Shown here in pieces: positions 6,977 through 15,198 of a stretch of 31,685 nt of DNA; positions within the stretch are counted from its first letter, which is position 1, and every line of letters starts with the position of its first letter. The notes beneath the pieces were generated by a model. It had not been told where the DNA came from. It saw only the letters and a program-made list of their open reading frames with translations, and did not search any database. Both the position numbers and the translations under genes were made by a program. Source of the stretch: Planktomarina sp. (lineage in GTDB: Bacteria; Pseudomonadota; Alphaproteobacteria; Rhodobacterales; Rhodobacteraceae); assembly GCA_016780825.1 (NCBI GenBank), contig JADHLF010000031.1:1-31685 (forward strand). The letters are read 5' to 3'.

Positions 6977-9439
6977 TCAGCGCTTGCGGGGCTTGGCGCG
7001 AAGGGTTGGGTCAGCTTGGGTGGGATCTTCGGGCCAAGGGTGTTTGGGATATTGCGCCCGCATATCCTTGCGCACATCCCCATAGCTTCCGGTCCAAAAG
7101 CCAGGGATATCGGTGGTGACCTGGATCGGTCGATGTGCCGGAGACAGCAAGGTCACTTTTAGCGGGTGATCGCCGATCATAGGATGGCGGGTTTGGCCAA
7201 ACATTTCTTGAATACGCAGTTCAATCGCCGGGCTTTCGCCGCTGTAATCAATTGCGATTTTCCGGCCCAGTGGCGTGGTGAAATGCGCGGGGGCGATATT
7301 TTCAAGCTGGCGCAGAGCATTCCAGCCAATATAGGCCTCTAGCGCCGGCAGCGGGTCAAAATTTTTCCAATCTTGCTCTGTTGTCAGCCCGGTGAGATAG
7401 GGCGCCAGCCATTCTGGCGCGGCTTCGAGCAGGGCGGCATCTGAGCAATCGGGAAATTGCCCTTTCGGGGCTGCGGCCACGCGGGCTTGCAGGAGCCGCG
7501 CGGCTTTTGGCAGGCGCAGGCCCATCTGTTGCACGCCCTCGATCATAGCGGCCGCCAATGCGTCAGTGGGGGCATCACGCCAGACCTCTTGGGTCAGAGA
7601 CAGGGCACCCAGCGTTTCACTGCGACTTGCAATGATCCGACGGTGGCGTTTGGACCAATGGCAGCGGGTTTCCCATGTGATGTGATCGGCGAAAACCTCC
7701 CGAAGCTCTCCCTCACTGAGCGCGAGGGCCCTGCGGATTTTAGGGTCTGGACCTGTGCCAATATGCGGGTTTCCCAAATCTGAAATCACCAAATATTGCG
7801 CATTGGCCAAAGAATCATCGCTGGCCATAACCGCACCTTTTCCTGCAGCCATGATGTAGCGGGGCTGCGTGCCGGGGCGACGCTGGGCGACACGTTCGGG
7901 ATAGGCCAGTGCCAAACATTGCGCTGGGCTTAACGCGATTTCGCGCAGGCTCTTGGGCGCCAGTTTGCTGAGGCGTTTGGCCTCTTGCTTGATCCGCTCA
8001 AGCGCGTTGTGATCGCGAATGGCGCCGGTTTGGTCTTTGCGGCCGCCGGGCCCGGTCAGGGCTGTAAGGGCTGGTGTGAGATCGCAATTTTGGGTCGAGA
8101 GAATGTCTCGATCCGACAAGAGCGCCGCCAAAGGCGCGGCGCGAGGTCCGGCTTGCAGCAGCATTTGCGCCAAACGCGGATGCAGCGGCAATTTGGCCAG
8201 TGCCGCCCCATGGGGCGTCAGGCGACCCTCCGACAGCGCGCCCAGTTGAACAAGCAAGGAATTCGCCTGGGCCCAAGCGCCGGGCGAGGGCGGCGTGAGA
8301 AAGGCCAAATCCTCTGGTCCGGAGCCCCATTGCGCCAGCTCAAGCGCCAGCGGGGCCAGGTCGGAAATTTCAATTTCAGGTGGCGCATAGGCGGGCATAG
8401 CCCCTTCTTCGGCGCGCGCCCACATGCGATAGCAGCGGCCGGCAGTAACGCGCCCGGCGCGCCCGGCGCGCTGGGTGGCCTCGGCCCTGCTCACCCGTTC
8501 GGTGACCAGCTTTTGCAGGCCTTTTGCCGGATTGTAGCGCGCCCGGCGTGCTCGGCCGCAATCGACCACAACCTGAATATCTTGGATGGTCAGAGAGGTC
8601 TCGGCAATGGCCGTTGCCAAAACGATCTTGCGCATATTTTTCTGAGCTTCAGGCCTGATGGCCAGCTGTTGCTCGGCAAAGGGCAGGTTTCCCAAAAGAG
8701 GGCGCAGAACGCAATTTTTTGGCAGGTGATCTTGCAGCGCAGCTTTGGTTCGGCGAATTTCAGCCTCGCCGGGCAAGAAAACCAGGATCCCGCCCTCTGT
8801 ATCTGCCACAGCCTGTAGGATCAGGTTGCGGGCTTGCGCTTCAAAGGGCAGGTCTTTGGGCGCTGGGCGGGACAGATAGGTCAGCTCCACGGGAAAACTG
8901 CGCCCGGTGCTGGTGACAATTGGCGCGTCGTTGAGCAGGGCCGCTACGGGCGCCGCATCCAAAGTGGCCGACATGACCACGAGCCAGAGATCCTCGCGCA
9001 GTGTCTCGCGCAGCTCCCAGGTTAGGGCCAGCCCAAGATCGGCAGCCAAGGAGCGTTCATGAAATTCATCAAAGAGAATGGCGCCGACGCCGGGCAGCTC
9101 TGGGTCCGCTTGTATCATGCGGGTGAGAATGCCTTCGGTGAGCACTTCAATGCGGGTGTTGGGGCCGATTTTGGATTGCCCGCGGATGCGATACCCCACT
9201 GTTTCACCCAATTCTTCACCCAGCGTGTCTGCCATGCGCTCTGCGGCGGCGCGCGCGGCCAAGCGCCGGGGTTCGAGCATCAGAATTTTGCCGGGGCACT
9301 GTCCAGAGTCCAAGATGGCCAAGGGGGTGCGCGTGGTTTTGCCAGCCCCCGGCGGAGCCTGCAAAACCACTCGGCCAGACTGTGCGAGACAGTCCAGCAC
9401 TTGCGGCAGGACCGCATCTATCGGCAAATCAAATTTCAC
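6977..9439 (-). CDS. hrpB: ATP-dependent helicase HrpB
   Basis: A DEAH/RHA-type RNA helicase of unclear physiological role. With a GTG start at 9439 the product is 820 residues and begins MKFDLPIDAVLP, aligning with the usual HrpB N-terminus. AAGG lies five bases before this GTG. Walker A is APPGAGKT (28-35); DEFHER, the SAT motif (VVMSATLD) and QRAGRAGR follow in the usual order. The HrpB-specific C-terminal region ends with SYGDVRKDMRAQYPKHPWPEDP. The frame is open to 9964, but that extension would overlap meaB on the other strand and is low-complexity antisense sequence. An ATG at 9544 is another possible start but lacks a ribosome site. Confidence 0.93.
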   Translation of the reverse strand: MKFDLPIDAVLPQVLDCLAQSGRVVLQAPPGAGKTTRTPLAILDSGQCPGKILMLEPRRLAARAAAERMADTLGEELGETVGYRIRGQSKIGPNTRIEVLTEGILTRMIQADPELPGVGAILFDEFHERSLAADLGLALTWELRETLREDLWLVVMSATLDAAPVAALLNDAPIVTSTGRSFPVELTYLSRPAPKDLPFEAQARNLILQAVADTEGGILVFLPGEAEIRRTKAALQDHLPKNCVLRPLLGNLPFAEQQLAIRPEAQKNMRKIVLATAIAETSLTIQDIQVVVDCGRARRARYNPAKGLQKLVTERVSRAEATQRAGRAGRVTAGRCYRMWARAEEGAMPAYAPPEIEISDLAPLALELAQWGSGPEDLAFLTPPSPGAWAQANSLLVQLGALSEGRLTPHGAALAKLPLHPRLAQMLLQAGPRAAPLAALLSDRDILSTQNCDLTPALTALTGPGGRKDQTGAIRDHNALERIKQEAKRLSKLAPKSLREIALSPAQCLALAYPERVAQRRPGTQPRYIMAAGKGAVMASDDSLANAQYLVISDLGNPHIGTGPDPKIRRALALSEGELREVFADHITWETRCHWSKRHRRIIASRSETLGALSLTQEVWRDAPTDALAAAMIEGVQQMGLRLPKAARLLQARVAAAPKGQFPDCSDAALLEAAPEWLAPYLTGLTTEQDWKNFDPLPALEAYIGWNALRQLENIAPAHFTTPLGRKIAIDYSGESPAIELRIQEMFGQTRHPMIGDHPLKVTLLSPAHRPIQVTTDIPGFWTGSYGDVRKDMRAQYPKHPWPEDPTQADPTLRAKPRKR

Positions 9440-9641
9440 CCTGCCCTTATCGGCGAGAAAATCTTGCGCGTCCACGGTTGGTTTGTGGGTGCTGTGCGGT
9501 GCGCGGGTTTTGACATGCGAGGGCTTAGGCGTGATAAATTGCATCACACTGCGGCTTTGCAATTGCGCCGATGCGCGGTAGATGGTCAATTTATAGGGAG
9601 ATGTCCGCAGTTCGCGCGCCAGACACCGCCCCGGAGGACTG

Positions 9642-10640
9642 ATGAGCAAAGTAGAATTCGCACCAGAGGCGACCGCCCGTTTGATAGAGCAGGGCAATCG
9701 GCGGGCTCTGGCGCGGGCGATCACTTTGGTCGAGAGTGCCCATCCTGCGCATCGCCAGCAAGCCATGGCTTTACTCGCCGCTCTTCGCAAGGATCGGCAA
9801 GCCATTCGCATTGGATTGTCAGGAACGCCCGGTGTTGGCAAATCCACCTTTATAGAGAGCTTTGGGCTGCACTTGGTGGGCAGTGGTCTCAAGGTTGCAG
9901 TTTTGGCGGTGGACCCCTCATCTGCGCGGTCGGGTGGATCTATTTTGGGCGATAAAACCCGCATGGATCAGCTGTCGCGCCATCCTGGCGCCTATATTCG
10001 CCCCTCACCCAGTCAGACCCATTTGGGCGGTGTGGCCCGGCGCACCCGAGAGGCCACGGCGCTCTGCGAAGCTGCGGGGTTTGATGTGGTATTGATCGAA
10101 ACCGTGGGCGTGGGGCAATCAGAGACGATGGTGGCTGAAATGGCCGATCTCTTTGTGCTTTTGCTCGCACCGGCTGGAGGCGATGAGCTTCAGGGGGTGA
10201 AGCGCGGAATCATGGAGATGGCCGATTTGATTCTGATCAATAAGGCAGACGGCGATCTCAAATCTGCCGCCACGCGCACCTGCGCCGATTATTCCGGGGC
10301 GCTGCGTTTGTTGCGAAAGCGGTCACAGGATCCTGAGGGCTTCCCCAAGGCGCTGACTGTCTCTGCCTTGGAGGGCGCGGGGCTGCGACAAAGTTGGGAG
10401 GAGATGCTGGCCTTGGTGGCATGGCGCCGTGAGCAGGGTGTTTGGGCCCGCACAAGAGCGTCACAAAATGCCTATTGGTTCAATGCGGAATTGCGTCACG
10501 CGCTGTTGACACGGCTTGAACAAGATCCAGAGGCTGCTGCGGCCTCACAGCACTTGCAAAAGGCGCTTCAAGCTGGCGACATTGCACCCTCTGTCGCGGC
10601 TGAGCAGGTGGTCGACATCTTCTTGCGGTCCAAAGCCTAG
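9642..10640 (+). CDS. meaB: Methylmalonyl-CoA mutase-associated GTPase MeaB
   Basis: A G3E-family GTPase that protects and reloads the B12 cofactor of methylmalonyl-CoA (or ethylmalonyl-CoA) mutase. The 332 residues include P-loop GTPGVGKS (61-68), the DPSS motif (91-94), the switch region GDKTRMDQLS, ETVGVGQSE, and the base-specificity motif NKAD. The C-terminal region (about 270-332) is the usual dimerisation arm. GGAGG sits close before the ATG. It is divergent from hrpB across about 200 bases. Together with prpE in the same window it points to propionate or ethylmalonyl-CoA metabolism in this organism; the mutase genes are not here. Confidence 0.95.
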   Translation: MSKVEFAPEATARLIEQGNRRALARAITLVESAHPAHRQQAMALLAALRKDRQAIRIGLSGTPGVGKSTFIESFGLHLVGSGLKVAVLAVDPSSARSGGSILGDKTRMDQLSRHPGAYIRPSPSQTHLGGVARRTREATALCEAAGFDVVLIETVGVGQSETMVAEMADLFVLLLAPAGGDELQGVKRGIMEMADLILINKADGDLKSAATRTCADYSGALRLLRKRSQDPEGFPKALTVSALEGAGLRQSWEEMLALVAWRREQGVWARTRASQNAYWFNAELRHALLTRLEQDPEAAAASQHLQKALQAGDIAPSVAAEQVVDIFLRSKA

Positions 10641-10760
10641 AGCGGCCATCGATTCGGGTGGGGCGCTCGATTTGGCGAATGTTTGAGGCTCTATGTCCAA
10701 CATTAATCGTGAAAAGCCTAAAAACCTTTGCTAAAGCGCTGCGGAAGATGGCAAGAAGGC

Positions 10761-10789
10761 TTGACCTTGCATTGGGATGCTCCTAAACC
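10761..10789 (+). promoter_or_regulatory. Candidate sigma-70 promoter of rpmB
   Basis: TTGACC (10761-10766) and TAAACC (10784-10789) are separated by 17 bases. The -35 is strong, and the -10 is of the weak type common in GC-richer alphaproteobacteria. A transcript would carry about 60 bases of leader before rpmB. Confidence 0.55.
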
Positions 10790-10856
10790 CCGTCAACGAG
10801 TTTTCACCCGGAGCCATTTGGCACGGGTTTTCAATATCTGAATAAGGACGCATAAG

Positions 10857-11144
10857 ATGGCACGCCGCTGCGAACTGACGGGCAAAGGCCCAATGAGTGG
10901 AAACAATGTAAGCCACGCCAAAAACCGCACACGTCGTCGGTTTTTGCCAAACTTGAACGAGCTGACTTTGCATTCTGATGCTTTGGGCCGTGCGTTCAAG
11001 CTGCGCATTTCTTCATCGGCTCTGCGCACTGTGGATCACCGCGGTGGCTTGGATGCGTTCCTTGCCAAGGCAAATGATGCCGAATTGTCTGATACAGCAT
11101 TGAAGATCAAAAAAGACATCGCGAAGGCACAGGCAACCGCCTAA
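10857..11144 (+). CDS. rpmB: 50S ribosomal protein L28
   Basis: Component of the large ribosomal subunit. The 95 residues start MARRCELTGKGPMSGNNVSHAKN, the conserved bL28 N-terminus, followed by RTRRRFLPNLNE. The long C-terminal tail ending AKAQATA is usual for alphaproteobacteria. AAGGA is well spaced before the ATG. It is a single-gene unit with its own promoter and a clear terminator downstream. Confidence 0.97.
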   Translation: MARRCELTGKGPMSGNNVSHAKNRTRRRFLPNLNELTLHSDALGRAFKLRISSSALRTVDHRGGLDAFLAKANDAELSDTALKIKKDIAKAQATA

Positions 11145-11170
11145 AGTCCCATTCGGATGTTATGACGAAG

Positions 11171-11194
11171 AGCTCCGCCCCTGCGGGGCTTTTT
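11171..11194 (+). terminator. Intrinsic terminator after rpmB
   Basis: AGCTCCGC (11171-11178) pairs with GCGGGGCT (11183-11190), with one G-U pair and a CCCT loop, followed directly by a run of Ts ending at 11194. It lies 26 bases after the rpmB stop. Confidence 0.9.
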
Positions 11195-11276
11195 GCATTT
11201 TGGCGGTCGCGTTACAGGCGCAATTGAGCCGCCCTGTCGAAAAGGTGTAGCTTCGAAGGAATTTTGAGATAGCAAA

Positions 11277-11304
11277 TTGATTTTACGTTAAAACCGTGTA
11301 GGTT
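11277..11304 (+). promoter_or_regulatory. Candidate promoter of the small membrane protein
   Basis: TTGATT (11277-11282) and TAGGTT (11299-11304) are separated by 16 bases. A start about seven bases later favours the ATG at 11333 rather than the in-frame TTG at 11303 as the start codon. Confidence 0.45.
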
Positions 11305-11332
11305 GAGCGCATTAAACGCGCTGGATTTTAGT

Positions 11333-11770
11333 ATGAACCCATTTTTGAAAGTACCAACTCGTTATTGGCTTATCTCCGGCTTGGGGGCGGTGTGGTTTGC
11401 CATGGGGGCGTTTGACTATGTCATGATCTCCTACAAAATTCCCGCCTATATGCAAGCGATGCCCGAAGATCTGCAATATTGGCTGGACCACAGGCCGCCT
11501 TGGTTCACGAGTCTTTGGGCGATCAGCGTGTGGTCTGCGCTGCTCGGATCTTTTTTATTGCTGCTGCGGCGAAGGCAGGCGCTGCGCCTCTTTGTTTTGG
11601 CGCTGGTCGGCTTTTTTATTGCGGCGCTTTGGGCCTATTTGTCTGAAGCGGCAAATATGGCGCATATGCAATCTGTAATAACTCATATTTTCAATGGGTT
11701 AATTCTATTTTCACTGGTATATTTTATAGTCTTTTGCCGGCGCTATATTCAAACGGGTGTTTTGCGATAG
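11333..11770 (+). CDS. Small four-helix membrane protein, unknown function
   Basis: A 145-residue protein with four hydrophobic segments: LISGLGAVWFAMGAFDYVM, SLWAISVWSALLGSFLLLL, LFVLALVGFFIAALWAYL and FNGLILFSLVYFIVFC. Between the first two is a soluble loop, YMQAMPEDLQYWLDHRPPWF. The layout resembles a family of small alphaproteobacterial membrane proteins sometimes labelled sugar transporter without evidence; I give no function. The ATG at 11333 is chosen because the predicted promoter overlaps the alternative TTG at 11303. The ribosome site is weak either way. It is flanked by the rpmB terminator and lepA. Confidence 0.8.
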   Translation: MNPFLKVPTRYWLISGLGAVWFAMGAFDYVMISYKIPAYMQAMPEDLQYWLDHRPPWFTSLWAISVWSALLGSFLLLLRRRQALRLFVLALVGFFIAALWAYLSEAANMAHMQSVITHIFNGLILFSLVYFIVFCRRYIQTGVLR

Positions 11771-11867
11771 GCGGCGCGGGGCAATCTTGCGTCATTGGTC
11801 TGATTAGGTAAGGCTCTCTGCGCGTTGGGAGGGCGCTCATCTTCGGTGTGCGGATGTTGATCGCCCA

Positions 11868-11898
11868 TTGACCAAACCCTTACTCTATTCCATATCCC
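11868..11898 (+). promoter_or_regulatory. Candidate lepA promoter abutting the start codon
   Basis: TTGACC (11868-11873) is followed by CATATC at 17 bases (11891-11896) or TATCCC at 19 bases (11893-11898). Either would place the transcript start within a few bases of the lepA ATG at 11903. No Shine-Dalgarno-like sequence lies between. Confidence 0.45.
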
Positions 11899-11902
11899 AC
11901 CT

Positions 11903-13699
11903 ATGACAGCTCTATCTCATATCAGAAACTTCTCCATCGTGGCGCATATTGACCACGGAAAGTCCACTTTGGCTGACCGGCTGATCCAGGAGACTGGAAC
12001 AGTTAAGGAGCGGGATATGCAGGCGCAGATGCTGGACAGTATGGATATCGAGCGCGAGCGCGGCATCACCATCAAGGCCAATACCGTGCGAATTGATTAC
12101 ACGGCCCTCAATGGCAAGAGCTATGTGCTCAATCTGATCGACACGCCGGGCCATGTGGATTTTGCCTATGAGGTCTCCCGCTCCATGCGTGCGGTGGAAG
12201 GGTCGCTTTTGGTGGTGGACAGCTCGCAGGGGGTTGAGGCGCAGACGCTTGCCAATGTGTACCATGCGCTTGACGCAGATCATGAGATTGTCCCAATTCT
12301 CAACAAAATTGATCTGCCAGCGTCCGATTGTATGCGTGTGGCGGAGCAGATTGAAGATGTGATTGGCATTGATGCGACCGAGGCCATACAGGTCTCGGCC
12401 AAGACGGGCCAAGGGATTGTTGAAACGCTTGAGGCCATTGTGCATAGGCTGCCGGCACCGAAGGGGGATATTAATGCACCCTTGAAGGCAATGTTGGTGG
12501 ACAGCTGGTATGACTCCTACTTGGGGGTGATCGTGCTGGTGCGGATCATTGATGGAAAGCTGAAAAAGGGTGAACGGGTTAAGTTCATGTCCAACGGCAC
12601 CACCCACCATGTGGACCGCATTGGTGTGTTCCGGCCACAGATGGAAATGATTGCCGAATTGGGGCCAGGTGAGATCGGGTTTTTGACCGCTTCGATCAAA
12701 CAGGTGCGTGACACCCGCGTCGGCGACACCATTTGCCATGACAAGCAAACCGTGGTGGCCCTTCCCGGTTTCAAACCCGCGCAGCCGGTGGTGTTTTGTG
12801 GTTTGTTCCCTGTGGATGCGGCAGAATTTGAAGACCTGCGCGACAGTATCGACAAGCTGGCCCTTAATGATGCGAGTTTTAGTTTTGAGATGGAAACCTC
12901 GGCCGCACTTGGCTTTGGGTTCCGATGTGGCTTTTTGGGGTTGCTGCATCTCGAGGTGATCCGCGACCGTATCGAGCGCGAATATTCGATTGACCTCATC
13001 ACCACAGCCCCCTCGGTGATTTATAATATCCACATGCGCGACGGGCGGATCGAGCAGCTGCACAACCCGGCAGATATGCCCGACCTTACATTGGTTGACC
13101 ATCTAGAAGAGCCGCGGATCAAAGCGACGATTTTGGTGCCCGATGAGTATCTCGGCGATGTATTGAAGCTTTGCCAAGATCGCCGCGGGGTGCAATTGGA
13201 TCTCACCTATGCGGGCGCGCGTGCGATGGTGGTTTATGATTTGCCGCTCAATGAGGTGGTGTTTGATTTCTACGATCGCTTGAAATCCGTGACCAAAGGC
13301 TATGCCTCATTTGATTACCAAATGATCGGCTATCAGCGGGATAATTTGGTGAAGATGAGCATTCTGGTCAATGACGAGCCAGTGGATGCGCTGAGCACGA
13401 TGGTGCATCGAGATCGTGCGGAGATGCGCGGCCGGGCGATGGTTGAAAAGCTCAAAGACTTGATTCCCCGCCACATGTTCAAGATCCCAATCCAAGCGGC
13501 CATTGGGGGCAAGGTGATCGCCCGTGAAACGCTGAGCGCGATGCGCAAGGATGTGACCGCCAAATGCTATGGCGGTGACGCGACACGGAAGAAAAAACTG
13601 CTGGAAAAGCAAAAGGCTGGCAAAAAGAAGATGCGCCAGTTTGGCAAGGTCGACATCCCGCAAGAGGCGTTTATTTCAGCCTTGAAGATGGATGGATAG
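11903..13699 (+). CDS. lepA: Elongation factor 4 (LepA)
   Basis: A ribosome-bound translational GTPase that acts on stalled or mistranslocated ribosomes and in initiation or biogenesis. The 598 residues are the family standard. G1 is AHIDHGKST (14-22), G2 is in RERGITIKANTVR, G3 is DTPGHVDF and G4 is NKIDLPAS. The LepA-specific C-terminal domain has YGGDATRKKKLLEKQKAGKKKM and ends FGKVDIPQEAFISALKMDG. The start fits the conserved N-terminus (IRNFSIVAHIDHGK at residue 7 on) but has no Shine-Dalgarno sequence: the preceding bases are pyrimidine- and A-rich. A promoter-like element ends just before the ATG, so the mRNA may be leaderless. Confidence 0.97.
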   Translation: MTALSHIRNFSIVAHIDHGKSTLADRLIQETGTVKERDMQAQMLDSMDIERERGITIKANTVRIDYTALNGKSYVLNLIDTPGHVDFAYEVSRSMRAVEGSLLVVDSSQGVEAQTLANVYHALDADHEIVPILNKIDLPASDCMRVAEQIEDVIGIDATEAIQVSAKTGQGIVETLEAIVHRLPAPKGDINAPLKAMLVDSWYDSYLGVIVLVRIIDGKLKKGERVKFMSNGTTHHVDRIGVFRPQMEMIAELGPGEIGFLTASIKQVRDTRVGDTICHDKQTVVALPGFKPAQPVVFCGLFPVDAAEFEDLRDSIDKLALNDASFSFEMETSAALGFGFRCGFLGLLHLEVIRDRIEREYSIDLITTAPSVIYNIHMRDGRIEQLHNPADMPDLTLVDHLEEPRIKATILVPDEYLGDVLKLCQDRRGVQLDLTYAGARAMVVYDLPLNEVVFDFYDRLKSVTKGYASFDYQMIGYQRDNLVKMSILVNDEPVDALSTMVHRDRAEMRGRAMVEKLKDLIPRHMFKIPIQAAIGGKVIARETLSAMRKDVTAKCYGGDATRKKKLLEKQKAGKKKMRQFGKVDIPQEAFISALKMDG

Positions 13700-13717
13700 G
13701 CGCGCTGAGAGTCTGGT

Positions 13718-14482
13718 CTAGGCGTCTAAAAACACACGCACCGCAGCTTCGAATTCACGCGGTTTTTCCGCGTGCAGCCAGTGACCTGCTTGCGGAATTT
13801 TCGCAAAGCGGGCTTTTGGGAAGAGGGTTTTGATGCGCGGGCGGTGCTCTGGGCGCAGATAGTCTGATAGAGCGCCGGTCAGGAACAATGCCGGGGCGCT
13901 GAAACAGCCTGAGATGTCAGGAAACCCAATGATTTGATCCATCGAGGCGCTGAGGGCCGGCAGGTTGAGCCGCCAGCGTCGCGCGCTGAGATTTAAGCTT
14001 TGTAACAAGAAACTGCGCAGGGATGGATCCTCAATATGGGCGGCCAAGGCGTGATCGGCCTCTGCGCGGCTGGAGATGTGATCGAGGGGCACAGAGTGCA
14101 TGGCGTCGATGACGGGCTGTTGACTGTGGCTATAGCCGACGGGGGCGATATCGGCGACGATGAGGCGGCGGATCGGCGCGCCAGAAAGGGCTGCGACCAT
14201 GGCCGCCTTGCCCCCCATGGAATGGCCCAAAAGATCAACCGGTTGGCCCAAGGTTTCGGCCACCTCTGTGATATCTGCGGCCAAAGCGTGATAGCTGTGA
14301 TCCTCATACCAAGGACTTGCCCCATGGTTGCGCATGTCCAAAGCAATAACCTGGCGGTGATTGGCCAATCGTTTGGCAATCACACCCCAATTGCGGCCGG
14401 AGCCAAAAAGCCCGTGAGCGATGATCAAAGGTGTACCGGCTTCAACGCCATTTTCAGGGCCATGGGAGATCATATGTAACAT
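13718..14482 (-). CDS. Alpha/beta fold hydrolase (YbfF-like esterase)
   Basis: A 254-residue alpha/beta hydrolase. PLIIAHGLFGSGRNWG carries the oxyanion-hole HG motif. LDMRNHGASP is the usual strand-4 motif. LLGHSMGG is the nucleophile elbow with the catalytic Ser. The catalytic Asp is probably in LTGALSDYL, and the His is in IPQAGHWLHAEKP. The sequence is close to the YbfF esterase group, which takes short acyl esters, but the substrate cannot be read. The start has no ribosome site. The ATG at 14482 lies inside an inverted repeat (see findings), and an in-frame ATG three codons on (14473) is an alternative. It converges with lepA (18 bases apart) and diverges from the VOC gene. Confidence 0.88.
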   Translation of the reverse strand: MLHMISHGPENGVEAGTPLIIAHGLFGSGRNWGVIAKRLANHRQVIALDMRNHGASPWYEDHSYHALAADITEVAETLGQPVDLLGHSMGGKAAMVAALSGAPIRRLIVADIAPVGYSHSQQPVIDAMHSVPLDHISSRAEADHALAAHIEDPSLRSFLLQSLNLSARRWRLNLPALSASMDQIIGFPDISGCFSAPALFLTGALSDYLRPEHRPRIKTLFPKARFAKIPQAGHWLHAEKPREFEAAVRVFLDA

Positions 14483-14502
14483 ATCAGTGATCTAATCTGG
14501 GT

Positions 14503-14530
14503 TTGCACTCTGCGCCAGCCCCGCTAGGGT
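14503..14530 (+). promoter_or_regulatory. Candidate promoter of the VOC gene
   Basis: TTGCAC (14503-14508) and TAGGGT (14525-14530) are separated by 16 bases, about 25 bases before the VOC start codon. The same TAGGGT -10 form recurs before nadK. Confidence 0.5.
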
Positions 14531-14555
14531 GGCTGTGCTGTAATGAGGATACACT

Positions 14556-15128
14556 ATGTCAACGCTTTCCCCAACCATACCGACCCAAGGCCTGCATCAC
14601 ATCACTTTGACCGGAGCGGGACGGCAAATCACCCTGGACTTTTGGGAGGGTATTTTGGGCATGCCCTTTGTCTTTGAACAGCCCAACCTCGACAACCCCG
14701 ATGAGAGCCATTTGTATTTTGATCCTGGGGATGATCGTTTGATCACAGTGTTTTGCGATGAGACCCGGGCCCCTCTGCCGGGCAAAACCCCGATTGTGCC
14801 AGGCGCCGTGCACCACATTGCTTTTTCTGTCAGCCAAGCGGTATCGATCCATCTGCCGCAAAAACTGGATGCGCTTGGCATTGCGCATTCCGGGTTGAAA
14901 GATCGGGGTTTTATGAGCTCAATTTATTTTCGCGAGCCCTTGGGGCTGTTGATTGAATTGGCGTCTTATAAGTTCACACCGCCGCAGGGGGTATCTCATG
15001 CACGGGTGCTGTTTGAGGCGCATCGCATTCGGGTGGCTGCTGGAGATGCTGCGATTGCAGATCGGCATGTGGCAGACGCCTTGGCGATATTGGTGCATCG
15101 GCAGGTGCCAAGCTTGTCGGATGTATAG
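14556..15128 (+). CDS. VOC (glyoxalase/ring-cleaving dioxygenase-like) family protein
   Basis: A 190-residue vicinal-oxygen-chelate metalloenzyme. The metal ligands are probably His in LHHITLTG (residue 14 or 15), His in AVHHIAFSV (86 or 87) and Glu in LLIELASYK (134). Two beta-alpha-beta-beta-beta modules make up residues 12-135. The C-terminal 50 residues are an unusual helical extension ending VHRQVPSLSDV. Similarity is strongest to proteins annotated as ring-cleaving dioxygenases, but glyoxalase-like or detoxifying roles fit equally. GAGG precedes the ATG by about eight bases. It is monocistronic between the divergent hydrolase and convergent glyA. Confidence 0.85.
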   Translation: MSTLSPTIPTQGLHHITLTGAGRQITLDFWEGILGMPFVFEQPNLDNPDESHLYFDPGDDRLITVFCDETRAPLPGKTPIVPGAVHHIAFSVSQAVSIHLPQKLDALGIAHSGLKDRGFMSSIYFREPLGLLIELASYKFTPPQGVSHARVLFEAHRIRVAAGDAAIADRHVADALAILVHRQVPSLSDV

Positions 15129-15131
15129 GCC

Positions 15132-15188
15132 GGCGGGTGACGCTGTGTGATGGCGGGCAATGCCCGCATCACAGGCGCCCCACCCGCC
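15132..15188. terminator. Large nested hairpin between VOC gene and glyA (likely bidirectional terminator)
   Basis: GGCGGGTG (15132-15139) pairs perfectly with CACCCGCC (15181-15188). Inside it, TGTGATGGCGGGC (15146-15158) pairs with GCCCGCATCACA (15162-15173), with a single bulged base and a three-base loop. It sits between two convergent genes, 4 bases after the VOC stop and 11 bases from the glyA stop. There is no T run, so intrinsic termination is inferred from position and stability rather than from a textbook form. Confidence 0.6.
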
Positions 15189-15198
15189 GTCCCGTGGT

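Noticed and set aside
9440..9964. Long N-terminal extension of HrpB on the minus strand
   Set aside because: It runs antisense through the meaB N-terminus, has no HrpB similarity and lacks a ribosome site; the GTG at 9439 fits family length and has AAGG upstream.
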